From assembly GCA_947448375.1 (NCBI GenBank), contig CANFMY010000008.1, positions 1 through 34,580 of the forward strand: 34,580 nt of DNA, in the 5' to 3' direction. The notes beneath the pieces are model-generated. The model saw nothing but the letters and a program-made list of their open reading frames with translations, ran no database searches and was not told the origin of the DNA. The first letter of the stretch is position 1; each line of letters starts with the position of its first letter. Both the position numbers and the translations under genes were made by a program. The DNA is from Comamonadaceae bacterium (GTDB lineage: Bacteria > Pseudomonadota > Gammaproteobacteria > Burkholderiales > Burkholderiaceae_C). This document shows, piece after piece, positions 1-8,645 of the stretch.

Positions 1-303
1 CGGCCCATGAGGCAGCCCAGGCGGCAAGCTGAAGAGATCAGGCAGGGTGCCCGGCGACCACGCTCGATACGACTCATCGGCCCGCACTGGCGATGTTGGG
101 CTTGCGCGGGTGGCCATCAGCCCTGACACGCCGGGTTCGTGCAACACCACATGCCAGCCCTCTGGCTGCAACAACACCCCGACCTGCAGCGGCGCACTCA
201 GGGCTTGCATCAGACGGCTGCGCAACCAGCCAGCCCAGCGTTGCGTCCCATGCCAGGCACGCCGTCGCGCCCAGCGCGTCAACAAGGAGAGGGGTAGAAA
301 CAT
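1..303 (-). CDS. Partial unassigned ORF, N-terminal ~101 residues
   Basis: The minus strand is open from an ATG at 303 to the window edge, so only the N-terminal ~101 residues are seen. The visible protein starts MFLPLSLLTRWARRRAW and is rich in Trp, Arg and Leu, with a later stretch QVGVLLQPEGWHVVL. The frame stays open upstream to a TAG near 345, so a TTG start a few codons earlier is possible. No good Shine-Dalgarno sequence precedes either start. In related Burkholderiales the gene divergent from mrcA is often pilM of the type IV pilus operon. The N-terminus here lacks the usual PilM opening (…LLGIDISSSSVKLVEL), so I do not assign it. Function unknown. Confidence 0.45.
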   Translation of the reverse strand, partial: MFLPLSLLTRWARRRAWHGTQRWAGWLRSRLMQALSAPLQVGVLLQPEGWHVVLHEPGVSGLMATRASPTSPVRADESYRAWSPGTLPDLFSLPPGLPHGP

Positions 304-392
304 GACAAGTCCGATATCCAAACGAATGCTTTGATACTATTGAAGGCCGCGCCGATCGTCCCTTTTTCGGATGTCCCAGCCTGGTAATTTTT

Positions 393-398
393 TACAAT
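393..398 (+). promoter_or_regulatory. Possible -10 element upstream of mrcA
   Basis: TACAAT lies about 40 nt before the mrcA start and matches the sigma70 -10 consensus at five of six positions. No convincing -35 hexamer is seen at the expected distance, so this is a tentative call. Confidence 0.35.
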
Positions 399-439
399 CA
401 CGCATCACACACTGAGCACTGCTCCACGCAGTGCACGCT

Positions 440-2815
440 ATGGCCACCCGCTTACCCCCTGACTCGCCCCGCTCTCCCTCGCCTGAGCCACACAGCTCGC
501 GTTCGCCCCTGGCAGGTCTGTTGATCGGGTTTTTCAGCTGGAGTCTGGGCTTGCTGGCGGCCGGCCTCCTGGCAGGCTTGCTGGTCGTTGCCGTGGCGTT
601 GGCCATGGCCTACCCCCAACTGCCCGATGTCTCCGACCTGGCGGACTACAAGCCCAAGTTGTCCATGCGGGTGTTCTCGGTCGAGGGCAAGCAAATCGGT
701 GAATTTGGCGAGGAGCGTCGCAACCTCACCCCTTTCAAGGACATTCCGCAGGTCATGGTGAACGCGGTGCTGGCCATCGAGGATGCGCGCTTTTACCAGC
801 ACGGCGGGCTCGATTACATCGGCCTGCTGCGCGCCAGCCTGGCCAACCTGGGGCGTGCCAAAAGCCAGGGCGCGTCCACCATCACCATGCAGGTGGCACG
901 CAACGTGTACCTGTCGTCAGAAAAAACTTTCACCCGCAAGATCTACGAAATCCTGCTCACATTCAAGCTGGAGCATTTGCTGAGCAAGGACCAGATTCTG
1001 GAGATTTACCTCAACCAGATCTACCTCGGTCAACGCGCCTACGGATTTGCGGCCGCCAGTGAAACCTACTTCGGCAAGCCGCTCCAGCAAATCAGCATCG
1101 CCGAGGCGGCCATGCTGGCGGGTCTGCCCAAGGCACCGTCTGCGTACAACCCCATCAACAACCCCAAGCGCGCCCGCTCGCGCCAGCTCTACATCATCGA
1201 GCGCATGCTCGACAACAACTACATCACCAAGGAGCAGGCTGAGGCGGCCAAGCGCGAGGAACTCAAGATTCGAACGGCCGCCACGGTGCAACACACCCAC
1301 GCCGAGTACGTGGCCGAGATGGCGCGTCAACTCATGTTTGCGCAGTACGGGCCCGAGATCTACACGCGTGGCCTGCATGTGCACACCACCATCAAGGCCG
1401 AGGACCAGGAGGTGGCTTACCAGGCACTGCGCCGGGGCATCCTGGACTACGAACTGCGCCAGCACTACCGTGGCCCCGAAAAATTCATCAAGCTGCCCGC
1501 CATTCCCGCCGAAGCCGAGGATCTGATCGATGACACCCTGATCGACGCAGGGGACAAGGGCGATCTGCTGGCCGCCGTCGTGGTGGAGGCCAACCCGAAA
1601 AAAGTGCGCGTGGCGCGCCACAACAGCGAGTTCATTGACATCACCGGCGATGGTTTGAAACCGGTGCAATCCGGCCTGAGTGACAAGGCCCCGCCCAACC
1701 TCCAGCTGCGCCCGGGTGCCCTGGTGCGCATTGCCAAAGGCGCGAAGGGCTGGGAAATCACGCAGTTACCCGAAGTGGAAGGGGCCTTCGTGGCCATCGA
1801 CCCTCGAGACGGCGCCATTCGCTCGCTGGTGGGTGGCTTTGACTTCGAGAAAAACAAGTTCAACCACGTCACCCAGGCGTGGCGCCAGCCGGGCTCGAGT
1901 TTCAAACCCTTCATCTACTCGGCAGCGCTGGAAAAAGGCTTCACCCCGTCCACGGTGGTGAACGATGCCCCCTTGTTCTTCGATGCCAGCGTCACCGGCA
2001 GTCAGGCCTGGGAGCCCAAAAACTACGACGGCAAGTTCGAAGGGGCGATGTCCTTGCGCACCGGCCTGGCCAAGTCGAAGAACATGGTCTCGATTCGCGT
2101 GCTGCAATCGATTGGCGCGCCGTATGCCCAACAGTGGGTCACGCGTTTTGGTTTCGAGGCCGAGCGTCACCCCCCTTACCTCACCATGGCGCTGGGGGCC
2201 GGCTCCGTCACACCGCTGCAAATGGCGGTGGGGTATTCGGTGTTTGCCAATGGCGGCTTCCGCGTCAACCCGTACCTCATCACCAAGGTGACGGATGCGA
2301 TGGGCAAGGTGCTGTCGCAGTACACGCCCATCGAACAGGAAGAATCGGCCCGCGCCATCGAACCTCGCAATGCTTATCTGATGACAAGCCTGTTGCAGGA
2401 AGTGACGCGCTCGGGCACGGCCGCCAAGGCGCAGGCCACACTCAAACGACCGGATGTGTATGGCAAGACCGGCACCACCAACGACTCGATGGACGCGTGG
2501 TTTGCCGGCTACCAACCCACCCTCACTGCCATCACCTGGATTGGCTACGACACCCCGCGCAAACTGGGTGAGCGTGAAACTGGCGGTGGCCTGAGCCTGC
2601 CGGTGTGGATCAGCTACATGCAGCACGCACTCAAGAGCGTGCCGATTCAGGAAATGCCGGTGCCGGCGGGTGTGGTCAACGAAGGCGGCGAGTGGTACTT
2701 CCGCGAGTTTCCGCGCACCACGGGGGTGACCAACCTCGGACTCGACGGCAAAGGCGCGGGCGAAGTGCCAGCGGCTGAAGAGAAACGCAAAATTCTCGAC
2801 TTGTTCAAGAACTGA
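440..2815 (+). CDS. mrcA: Penicillin-binding protein 1A, bifunctional transglycosylase/transpeptidase
   Basis: Class A penicillin-binding protein that polymerises lipid II glycan strands and cross-links the peptides in the periplasm, anchored by one N-terminal membrane helix. With the ATG at 440 it has 791 residues, normal for PBP1A. The ORF track uses a GTG at 431; neither start has a clear ribosome binding site. A Pro/Ser-rich cytoplasmic tail precedes the membrane segment at about residues 25-55. The GT51 transglycosylase domain shows [10 protein letters not shown] (catalytic Glu114), [12 protein letters not shown] and [12 protein letters not shown]. The transpeptidase domain shows SSFK (nucleophile Ser486), SKN (546-548) and KTGT (from 676). 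The PBP1A-type inserted OB-like domain lies between them. Its 3' end overlaps the convergent cyaY by 11 nt. Confidence 0.96.
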   Translation: MATRLPPDSPRSPSPEPHSSRSPLAGLLIGFFSWSLGLLAAGLLAGLLVVAVALAMAYPQLPDVSDLADYKPKLSMRVFSVEGKQIGEFGEERRNLTPFKDIPQVMVNAVLAIEDARFYQHGGLDYIGLLRASLANLGRAKSQGASTITMQVARNVYLSSEKTFTRKIYEILLTFKLEHLLSKDQILEIYLNQIYLGQRAYGFAAASETYFGKPLQQISIAEAAMLAGLPKAPSAYNPINNPKRARSRQLYIIERMLDNNYITKEQAEAAKREELKIRTAATVQHTHAEYVAEMARQLMFAQYGPEIYTRGLHVHTTIKAEDQEVAYQALRRGILDYELRQHYRGPEKFIKLPAIPAEAEDLIDDTLIDAGDKGDLLAAVVVEANPKKVRVARHNSEFIDITGDGLKPVQSGLSDKAPPNLQLRPGALVRIAKGAKGWEITQLPEVEGAFVAIDPRDGAIRSLVGGFDFEKNKFNHVTQAWRQPGSSFKPFIYSAALEKGFTPSTVVNDAPLFFDASVTGSQAWEPKNYDGKFEGAMSLRTGLAKSKNMVSIRVLQSIGAPYAQQWVTRFGFEAERHPPYLTMALGAGSVTPLQMAVGYSVFANGGFRVNPYLITKVTDAMGKVLSQYTPIEQEESARAIEPRNAYLMTSLLQEVTRSGTAAKAQATLKRPDVYGKTGTTNDSMDAWFAGYQPTLTAITWIGYDTPRKLGERETGGGLSLPVWISYMQHALKSVPIQEMPVPAGVVNEGGEWYFREFPRTTGVTNLGLDGKGAGEVPAAEEKRKILDLFKN

Positions 2816-3134
2816 AGATCAGGGGCAAGCCAGCCTGCGCGCTGGCATCGCGGCTCAGTTGCGCCCAGAACTCGCCCTGGCCTTTGGTGTCCACCCACTG
2901 TTGCCCGTCGAAGCGGTAGTGGTAACCGCCCGATCGAGCCGCCAGCCACACCTCATGCAAGGGCTTTTGCAGATTGACGATGATCTGGCTGCGGCTGCTG
3001 AAGGTGAGCGTGATCATGCCGCCCACGCGCTGGTTGTCGATGTCCACATCGGTGTCGTCGTTGATGCGATCGCATTGCTGCTCCAGGGCACTGAGGAGCG
3101 ATTCGGCACGGTCAAGAAATTCGGGATCGGTCAT
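2805..3134 (-). CDS. cyaY: Iron donor / frataxin-like protein CyaY
   Basis: Small acidic cytoplasmic frataxin homologue of 109 residues, the usual size. Frataxins bind iron and regulate IscS-dependent Fe-S cluster assembly. The start [14 protein letters not shown] matches the family's acidic first helix. The core is seen in [44 protein letters not shown] and the C-terminal [15 protein letters not shown]. An upstream in-frame ATG at 3152 would add six residues; I prefer 3134 because family members begin at that MTD-type sequence, though it lacks a clear ribosome binding site. The gene is convergent with mrcA and their stop regions overlap by 11 nt. It is divergent from lptM-lysA. Confidence 0.93.
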   Translation of the reverse strand: MTDPEFLDRAESLLSALEQQCDRINDDTDVDIDNQRVGGMITLTFSSRSQIIVNLQKPLHEVWLAARSGGYHYRFDGQQWVDTKGQGEFWAQLSRDASAQAGLPLIFSS

Positions 3135-3203
3135 GCGTGATGATAGGCACATGGCGTGCCCCGGGATGAAATGGCCACAAAATGCAGACCCAAGGGGTCT
3201 GGA

Positions 3204-3209
3204 TACAAT
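3204..3209 (+). promoter_or_regulatory. -10 element directly before lptM (possible leaderless transcript)
   Basis: TACAAT ends six bases before the lptM ATG. A transcript started at the normal distance from this hexamer would begin at or next to the A of the start codon. No Shine-Dalgarno sequence is visible before the ATG, which fits a leaderless message. No strong -35 element was found. Confidence 0.45.
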
Positions 3210-3215
3210 TTCCGG

Positions 3216-3398
3216 ATGAACGCGCGCATTCTAGTCACGGCCCTTGCCCTTGCGGGCGGCATGGCTTCGGGCCTGAGCGGGTGCGGACAACGCGGTTCGC
3301 TGTACCTGCCCACCGAATCGGCCGCCCAAGACCGCGCCACCTTGCCGCAAATCCTCACCCCCTCCCTGCCCTCGCGCAAGCCCTCTGACACCCCATGA
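3216..3398 (+). CDS. lptM: LptM (YifL-type) outer-membrane lipoprotein
   Basis: A 60-residue lipoprotein. A short Sec signal peptide ([19 protein letters not shown]) ends in the lipobox LSGC, with Cys23 as the predicted lipidated residue. It is followed by the family signature [11 protein letters not shown]. LptM proteins associate with the LptDE lipopolysaccharide translocon and help LptD mature. The ORF track lists a longer form from 3156; the start at 3216 places the signal peptide correctly. The gene overlaps lysA by ATGA, an arrangement conserved across many proteobacteria, so the two are likely translationally coupled. The mature part is short and ends in a Pro/Ser-rich tail. Confidence 0.9.
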   Translation: MNARILVTALALAGGMASGLSGCGQRGSLYLPTESAAQDRATLPQILTPSLPSRKPSDTP

Positions 3399-4684
3399 CC
3401 TCATCCCCATTGCCCGGTGCTCCGTTTCTGGCCTACCGCGAGGGCGAGTTGTTTCTGGAGGACGTGCGTCTGGCGGATCTGGCGCGCGAACACGGCACAC
3501 CGCTGTTCGTGTATTCCAAGGCCTCGATGCTGGCGGCGCTCAACGCGTACCGCCGCGGTTTGCAGGGGCGCGAGGCCCATGTGCACTACGCCATGAAAGC
3601 CAACAGCTCGCTGGCGGTGCTGCAGGTGTTTGCCCAGGCCGGCTGTGGCTTTGACATCGTCTCTGGCGGTGAGCTCGAGCGGGTGATGGCTGCCGGGGGC
3701 AATCCATCCCAAGTGATTTTTTCGGGCGTGGGCAAAACCCGCGCCGAGATGCGCACCGCCTTGCTGGCTGGCATCGAGTGTTTCAACGTGGAGAGCGAGG
3801 CCGAGCTCGAGGTGCTTGACGCCGTGGCGCGTGAAGCGGGCCTGCGCGCTCCCGTGAGTTTGCGCGTCAACCCCAACGTGGACGCACAAACGCACCCTTA
3901 CATATCCACCGGCTTGAAGGGCAACAAGTTTGGCATTGCCCATGAGCGCGCGGTCGAGGTGTATCAGCGTGCAGCCAGCCTGCCTGGATTGCAGGTGGTG
4001 GGCATTGATTGCCACATCGGCTCGCAAATCACCAGCATGGGGCCCTACCTGGATGCGCTGGACCGTGTGCTCGATCTGGTGGAGGCCATCGAGAAGGTCG
4101 GCATCACCTTGCAGCACATCGACTTTGGTGGCGGCCTGGGCATCAACTACCAGGGTGACACACCGCCGGCTGCGGACGCGTTGTGGGGCCGGTTACTGCA
4201 ACGTTTGGACGAGCGGGGCCACGGTCACCGCCGCCTCATGCTGGAGCCCGGCCGCTCGCTGGTGGGCAATGCCGGGGTCTGCCTGACCGAGGTGCAATAC
4301 CTCAAGCCCGGCGAGCAAAAAAACTTCTGCATCGTCGATGCGGCCATGAACGATTTGCCGCGTCCTGCGATGTACGAGGCCTATCACCACATCGTCGAAC
4401 TCAAGACATCCGGTGCGAATCGCGCACCCGCCCTGGTGTGTGATGTGGTGGGTCCGGTGTGTGAAAGCGGTGACTGGCTGGGCCGGGACCGCAGCCTGCA
4501 GGCGCAACCGGGCGATTTACTCGCCGTGCTCTCTACCGGCGCTTACTGCATGAGCATGGCCAGCAACTACAACACGCGTGGCCGACCCGCCGAAATTCTG
4601 GTGGACGGTGCTCACGCCCATGTGATCCGCTCGCGTGAAAACGCGGCTGACCAGATGCGTCACGAGCATTTGCTGCCTAGTTGA
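3395..4684 (+). CDS. lysA: Diaminopimelate decarboxylase
   Basis: PLP-dependent enzyme converting meso-diaminopimelate to L-lysine, the last step of lysine synthesis. The 429 residues match the family. Visible motifs are VHYAMKANSS with the PLP-binding Lys68, the HIGSQI segment, the phosphate-binding GGGLGI, EPGRSLVGNAG, and the CESGDWL motif carrying the catalytic Cys. It ends with the dimer/active-site segment GAYCMSMASNYN. The ATG overlaps the lptM stop by 4 nt. The 3' end overlaps the convergent msrQ by 8 nt. Its product competes with peptidoglycan synthesis for diaminopimelate, which gives a loose functional link to mrcA nearby. Confidence 0.97.
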   Translation: MTSSPLPGAPFLAYREGELFLEDVRLADLAREHGTPLFVYSKASMLAALNAYRRGLQGREAHVHYAMKANSSLAVLQVFAQAGCGFDIVSGGELERVMAAGGNPSQVIFSGVGKTRAEMRTALLAGIECFNVESEAELEVLDAVAREAGLRAPVSLRVNPNVDAQTHPYISTGLKGNKFGIAHERAVEVYQRAASLPGLQVVGIDCHIGSQITSMGPYLDALDRVLDLVEAIEKVGITLQHIDFGGGLGINYQGDTPPAADALWGRLLQRLDERGHGHRRLMLEPGRSLVGNAGVCLTEVQYLKPGEQKNFCIVDAAMNDLPRPAMYEAYHHIVELKTSGANRAPALVCDVVGPVCESGDWLGRDRSLQAQPGDLLAVLSTGAYCMSMASNYNTRGRPAEILVDGAHAHVIRSRENAADQMRHEHLLPS

Positions 4685-5282
4685 CGCCGCGCCATTTGCG
4701 CCACCATCGCCAACCCAGCAGCGCGGCCAGCACCAGCGCGTACATGACGACATCGGTGAAGTTGTGCTTGCCAGCGCGCATCCAGTAAAAATGCAAAATG
4801 GCCAGCGGTGCCACCAGGTACACCGCGCGATGCAGCCACTGCCAGCGTCGCCCGCCCAGCCAGCGCACCGCCGCGTTGAATGATGTGGCCGCCAGGGCCA
4901 GCAACACCAGCCACGACACAAACCCCACCAAAATAAACGGCCGCTTGGCAATGTCCTGGGCGATGTCAGACCCGTCCAACCCCATGTCGAGCCAGGCGTA
5001 GCACAAGAGGTGCAACACAGCGTAAGCAAACACCGTCAGACCCAGCGTTCGGCGCAACCTCGCCAGCGCCGGCAGGTGAAACACGATGCGCACGGGCGTC
5101 ACGGCCAGCACCACACACAGCCAGCGCAAGGTCCAGTCACCGGTGCCGCGAATCAAGGCCTCGGCAGGATTGGGGCCCAGTTGATCGAGCATCGCCTTGA
5201 ACAGCAGTTGCAGCGCCGGCAGACTGCACACCACCACCAGACAGGGCCGAACCGCACGATGCAACAACCAGGAACCGACCAT
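4677..5282 (-). CDS. msrQ: Haem-containing membrane subunit MsrQ of the periplasmic methionine sulfoxide reductase
   Basis: Integral membrane b-type cytochrome of the ferric-reductase-like family that passes electrons from the quinone pool or flavin reductase to MsrP. The product has 201 residues with about six hydrophobic segments. Conserved features include RRTLGLTVFAYAVLHLLCY, RPFILVGFVSWLVLLALAATS and WQWLHRAVYLVAPLAILHFYW, which supply candidate haem-ligand histidines. The start at 5282 (MVGSWLLHRAV) was chosen because it lies seven bases after the msrP stop; the longer ORF-track form would overlap msrP. It forms a two-gene unit with msrP and converges on lysA with an 8-nt overlap. Confidence 0.92.
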   Translation of the reverse strand: MVGSWLLHRAVRPCLVVVCSLPALQLLFKAMLDQLGPNPAEALIRGTGDWTLRWLCVVLAVTPVRIVFHLPALARLRRTLGLTVFAYAVLHLLCYAWLDMGLDGSDIAQDIAKRPFILVGFVSWLVLLALAATSFNAAVRWLGGRRWQWLHRAVYLVAPLAILHFYWMRAGKHNFTDVVMYALVLAALLGWRWWRKWRGVN

Positions 5283-5289
5283 GCGCGGC

Positions 5290-6288
5290 TCAGTAATTCT
5301 TGCGCAGATCCATGCCCGCGTAGAGCTGCCCCACCTGGGCTTCGTAGCCATTGAACATCAGCGTCTTGCGCTTTTTACTCAGCAGGCCGTCCTCACCCAG
5401 GCGTCGCTCGGTGGCCTGGCTCCAGCGCGGATGGTCCACCAGCGGGTTCACATTCGAATAGAACCCATACTCGTTGGCCGCCGCCTTGTTCCAGGCCGTG
5501 GCAGGCTGCTTCTCGGTGAAGCGGATTTTCACCAGGCTCTTGGCGTTCTTGAATCCGTACTTCCAGGGCACCACCAGGCGCACAGGTGCGCCATTTTGAT
5601 TGGGCAGCACTTCGCCATACATGCCAAACGTGAGCAGGGTGAGCGGGTGCATGGCTTCATCCATGCGCAAGCCTTCCACATACGGCCAGTCGAGCACCGG
5701 GGAACGCACATACGGCATCACCTTGGGGTCGGCCAAGGTGACGAACTCGACAAACTTGGCATTGCCCAGGGGCTCCACGCGACGAATCAGCTCGGACAAC
5801 GAGTAGCCCACCCAGGGAATCACCATCGACCAGCCTTCCACGCAACGCATGCGGTAAATGCGTTCCTCCATGGCGCTCACCTTGAGCAAATCCTCCAGAG
5901 CCCAGCGGCCAGGCTTCTTCACCAGGCCTTCGATCTCCACGGTCCAGGGCTGTGTTTTGAGCGTGTGGGCGTTTTTCGCTGGATCGGACTTGTCGGTGCC
6001 AAATTCGTAATAGTTGTTGTAGGTGCTGGCGTCTTCATACGCCGTGATTTTCTCCATCACCGCAGCACCACTCACGCTCGATTTGGCACCCGACAGTGCC
6101 GCCAGCTTGTTGGGGCGCGTCACCAGTTGGGCTTGCGCATCGCGTGCCGCCCAGGAGGCCAGCGCGGCACCCGCGACACCGGTGGCCAGCGTTTGCAGCA
6201 GTTGGCGACGCTCGCGGTAGAGGCGCGCGGGCGTGATCTCGCTGGGCACCTGGTGCTGTCGACCATCGTCGTGGGTGTGCACAATCAT
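5290..6288 (-). CDS. msrP: Periplasmic methionine sulfoxide reductase catalytic subunit MsrP (molybdoenzyme)
   Basis: Molybdopterin enzyme of the sulfite-oxidase family that repairs oxidised methionines in envelope proteins using electrons from MsrQ. The 332-residue product begins MIVHTHDDG, preceded by a good AGGAG site. A twin-arginine signal ([22 protein letters not shown], Arg27-Arg28) indicates Tat export with cofactor already loaded. The molybdenum-ligating Cys is probably Cys149 in [17 protein letters not shown]. Other family segments are [25 protein letters not shown] and [19 protein letters not shown]. It is the first gene of the msrP-msrQ unit. Confidence 0.95.
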   Translation of the reverse strand: MIVHTHDDGRQHQVPSEITPARLYRERRQLLQTLATGVAGAALASWAARDAQAQLVTRPNKLAALSGAKSSVSGAAVMEKITAYEDASTYNNYYEFGTDKSDPAKNAHTLKTQPWTVEIEGLVKKPGRWALEDLLKVSAMEERIYRMRCVEGWSMVIPWVGYSLSELIRRVEPLGNAKFVEFVTLADPKVMPYVRSPVLDWPYVEGLRMDEAMHPLTLLTFGMYGEVLPNQNGAPVRLVVPWKYGFKNAKSLVKIRFTEKQPATAWNKAAANEYGFYSNVNPLVDHPRWSQATERRLGEDGLLSKKRKTLMFNGYEAQVGQLYAGMDLRKNY

Positions 6289-6367
6289 GAAAGCTCCTGG
6301 TTGAAGTCGGCCTGCGACCTGACGCCCATTGTGAGCCCAACACCGGGTGGCGGGTGAGGCACAAAAC

Positions 6368-6394
6368 AAAACACCCGGACCAGCCGGGTGTTTT
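6368..6394 (-). terminator. Rho-independent terminator after cytochrome c4
   Basis: AAAACACCCGG / CCGGGTGTTTT form an 11-bp perfect stem with a 5-nt loop. On the minus strand it is followed by a T-rich run (complement of acaaaacaaa). It lies about 20 nt after the cytochrome c4 stop and separates that gene from msrP. Confidence 0.88.
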
Positions 6395-6414
6395 GAGCAG
6401 GGAGGGTGATGCGA

Positions 6415-7041
6415 TCAGCGCAGGCCGGCGATGTAGTCCGCCACGGCGCGGATTTCGCGATCGTTCAGCTTGGCGGCCACCTGGCTCATCTGCAGGCTGT
6501 TCTTGCGCACACCGTCACGGAAAGACACCAGTTGCGATGCGGTGTAGTCGGCGTGCTGGCCCGACAGGCGGGGGTACTGGGCCGGAATACCGGCACCGTT
6601 GGGACTGTGGCAACCCGAGCAGGCTGCGATGTTGCGATCAGCCAGGCCACCGCGGTAAATGCGCTCGCCCAGGGCCACCGATTCCTTGTCCTTGGCGAAG
6701 CCAGGCTTGGCTTTCTGGGTGCCCAACCAGGCGCCGATGTTCTTCATGTCCTGGTCGGACAGGCTGGCCACCATGCCACTCATGATGGCGTTGGCACGCT
6801 TGCCCGATTTGAATTCCTGCAACTGCTTGACGAGGTATTCGGGGTGTTGCTGGGCCAGCTTGGGGTTGGCAGGCGAACCGGAGTTGCCATCAGCACCGTG
6901 GCAGGAGGCGCACACCGCTCCAAAGCTGGCTTCGCCTTTGGCGAGGTCAGGCTTGGCGGCAGCCTGAGGGGCATTGGCCTGCGCGTTCAGGACAGGAACG
7001 GCCAGGGAGGCGGCAATCAGCAAGGAGGCAAACAGCTTCAT
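6415..7041 (-). CDS. Di-haem cytochrome c4, periplasmic
   Basis: Periplasmic c-type cytochrome of 208 residues. The Sec signal peptide MKLFASLLIAASLAVPVLNAQA supports the ATG at 7041 rather than the TTG at 7065 used in the ORF track. Two homologous halves each carry one CXXCH haem site: CASCH (Cys44, Cys47, His48) and CSGCH (Cys141, Cys144, His145). Each half also has candidate distal Met ligands (MSGMVA and the later LQMSQVAAKL). Length and duplication are typical of cytochrome c4, which donates electrons to terminal oxidases. A strong terminator follows. The gene is divergent from engB, with an 89-nt intergenic region. Confidence 0.93.
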   Translation of the reverse strand: MKLFASLLIAASLAVPVLNAQANAPQAAAKPDLAKGEASFGAVCASCHGADGNSGSPANPKLAQQHPEYLVKQLQEFKSGKRANAIMSGMVASLSDQDMKNIGAWLGTQKAKPGFAKDKESVALGERIYRGGLADRNIAACSGCHSPNGAGIPAQYPRLSGQHADYTASQLVSFRDGVRKNSLQMSQVAAKLNDREIRAVADYIAGLR

Positions 7042-7078
7042 GGCAATGAATAGGTTGGTGCGCAAAACCCCGGGATTC

Positions 7079-7084
7079 TACAAT
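7079..7084 (+). promoter_or_regulatory. Possible -10 element of engB
   Basis: TACAAT lies about 47 nt before the engB ATG. A weak -35 candidate TTGGTG (7055-7060) sits 18 nt upstream. This is tentative because only half of the -35 consensus is met. Confidence 0.4.
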
Positions 7085-7130
7085 GATGGGTCTGGGGTCT
7101 CCCTGACGCCAACCCAACAGTCCCTGCCCC

Positions 7131-7910
7131 ATGCCCTCCCCTACCGATCCCGTCGCTGGTCAGTCGCCCGATTCAGACGCCTCAGCCCAGCCCAATTCCG
7201 GTGGGGCCACGCAGCCCACGCCCCCTGAACCCGCCCCTGCACCTGCACCCGCCACGGAAGCGTCCTCGGATGCCCCCACCCAGCCCGCGGTAGACCCCGC
7301 CAAGCAGGCGCTGGGCTGGATGCACACCGCGCGCTTTCTCACCACGGCCGCTCAACTGCACCACCTGCCCGCCTACGACCTGCCCGAAATCGCCTTTGTG
7401 GGACGTTCCAACGCTGGCAAATCCACCTGCATCAATGTCCTGACGCAGCAAAAACGCCTCGCCTTTGCCTCCAAAACCCCGGGGCGCACCCAGCACATCA
7501 ACCTCTTTGCCCTGGGCCGACAGGGCCAGACCGATACCGTGCTGGCCGACCTCCCGGGCTATGGCTACGCCGCCGTGCCCAAACAGGACAAGCTGCGCTG
7601 GCAGCAAGTGATGGCTAACTATCTGGTGAGTCGATCCAACCTGGTGGGGGTGGTGCTGCTGTGCGATCCGCGCCACGGCCTGACCGAACTCGACGAGATC
7701 CTGCTCGAAGTCATCCGTCCCCGGGTGGAAGAAGGCCTGAAGTTCACCATGCTGCTGACCAAGGCCGACAAGCTCAACAAAACCGAGGCCAACAAGGCCT
7801 TGTCCATCGCCCGCCTGCAAGCCGGCGGTGGCACGGTGCAATTGTTCTCGGCGTTGAAAAAACAGGGGGTGGACACCCTGGCGTTGCAGCTGTGGAACTG
7901 GACCCACTGA
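7131..7910 (+). CDS. engB: Ribosome-biogenesis GTPase EngB (YihA/YsxC)
   Basis: Essential GTPase that helps assemble the large ribosomal subunit. The 259-residue product has the G motifs in order: G1 GRSNAGKS (91-98), the G2 region KTPGRTQHIN, G3 DLPGYGYA (from about 140), G4 TKADK and G5 SALKKQG. Typical EngB proteins have about 200 residues. Here roughly the first 57 residues form an extra low-complexity Pro/Ala/Ser/Thr-rich segment (PPEPAPAPAPATEA). A start further in, such as the Met in LGWMHTARF, would remove this extension and fit family length, but no Shine-Dalgarno sequence was identified to decide. The gene ends 10 nt before the convergent nitroreductase gene. Confidence 0.95.
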   Translation: MPSPTDPVAGQSPDSDASAQPNSGGATQPTPPEPAPAPAPATEASSDAPTQPAVDPAKQALGWMHTARFLTTAAQLHHLPAYDLPEIAFVGRSNAGKSTCINVLTQQKRLAFASKTPGRTQHINLFALGRQGQTDTVLADLPGYGYAAVPKQDKLRWQQVMANYLVSRSNLVGVVLLCDPRHGLTELDEILLEVIRPRVEEGLKFTMLLTKADKLNKTEANKALSIARLQAGGGTVQLFSALKKQGVDTLALQLWNWTH

Positions 7911-7920
7911 CGCCTGTGAA

Positions 7921-8592
7921 CTAGAAGCCGACGTAACGAACAAAGTGCGCGTTGTCCTCGCGCACCGACTTCACCTGGTTGGCCACAAACGACTCGTCGG
8001 GATACCCCATGGCAATGCAGATCATGATGTTTTGATCGTCGGGGATGCCCGCATGCTCGCGCACCACGCTTGACTGCATGATGCCCTGGCCATTGATCAC
8101 ACAGCCCAGTCCGCGCTCCCAGGCGGCCAGCACAATGGCGTGAGAAAAAGCCCCCAGATCGAACTGGCTGATCGCTGCGGGTTCGAGTTTTTTATCGTAG
8201 GTCAGCACCAGGGACACCGGAGCGTCAAACTGCCGAAATCCGCGCATCACCCAATCGGTGCGCCGCGCCTTGTCGTCCCTCGCAATGCCCATGGCCTCGA
8301 ACAATTGAACGGCAATGGCCACCTGCCGTTGGCGGTGGTCCCCCTCGTAGGCCTCCTTCATCGGGAAGTCCCGCTTGGGCGGAACCCCTGCCACCATGTT
8401 CTCGGAGTTGCCCTGCCGGATACGCTCCAGCGGCTCCCCGGTGACCACATGCACGTACCAGGGCTGGGTGTTCATGGACGAGGGCGCCCATTTGGCCACC
8501 TCGATGATCTCGTCAATCAATTCACGGGGAACGGGTTTGGGCAGATAGCCGCGAATGCTGGTGCGGGCTTTGATGAGCGAGGAGAAGTTCAT
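7921..8592 (-). CDS. Nitroreductase-family FMN oxidoreductase
   Basis: FMN-dependent NAD(P)H oxidoreductase of the nitroreductase superfamily, 223 residues and probably a cytoplasmic dimer. Family features are the N-terminal IKARTSIRGYLPKPVPRE (basic and Ser residues that bind FMN phosphate), EVAKWAPSSMNTQPWYVHVV, the dimer region FSHAIVLAAWERGLGCVINGQGI and the C-terminal MGYPDESF. These are diagnostic for the fold but do not identify the substrate. The ORF track extends upstream to 9003 without an initiation signal or domain match, and that extension antisenses the lipoprotein gene region, so I chose the ATG at 8592. It converges on engB. Confidence 0.88.
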   Translation of the reverse strand: MNFSSLIKARTSIRGYLPKPVPRELIDEIIEVAKWAPSSMNTQPWYVHVVTGEPLERIRQGNSENMVAGVPPKRDFPMKEAYEGDHRQRQVAIAVQLFEAMGIARDDKARRTDWVMRGFRQFDAPVSLVLTYDKKLEPAAISQFDLGAFSHAIVLAAWERGLGCVINGQGIMQSSVVREHAGIPDDQNIMICIAMGYPDESFVANQVKSVREDNAHFVRYVGF

Positions 8593-8645
8593 GAGAGGGC
8601 GGGCATGGACAGGAAGGATCGGGCCGGCTGGTCGATCGATCCATG

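Noticed and set aside
5197-6357. A 386-codon plus-strand ORF
   Set aside because: It is antisense to msrP and part of msrQ, whose motifs are unambiguous.
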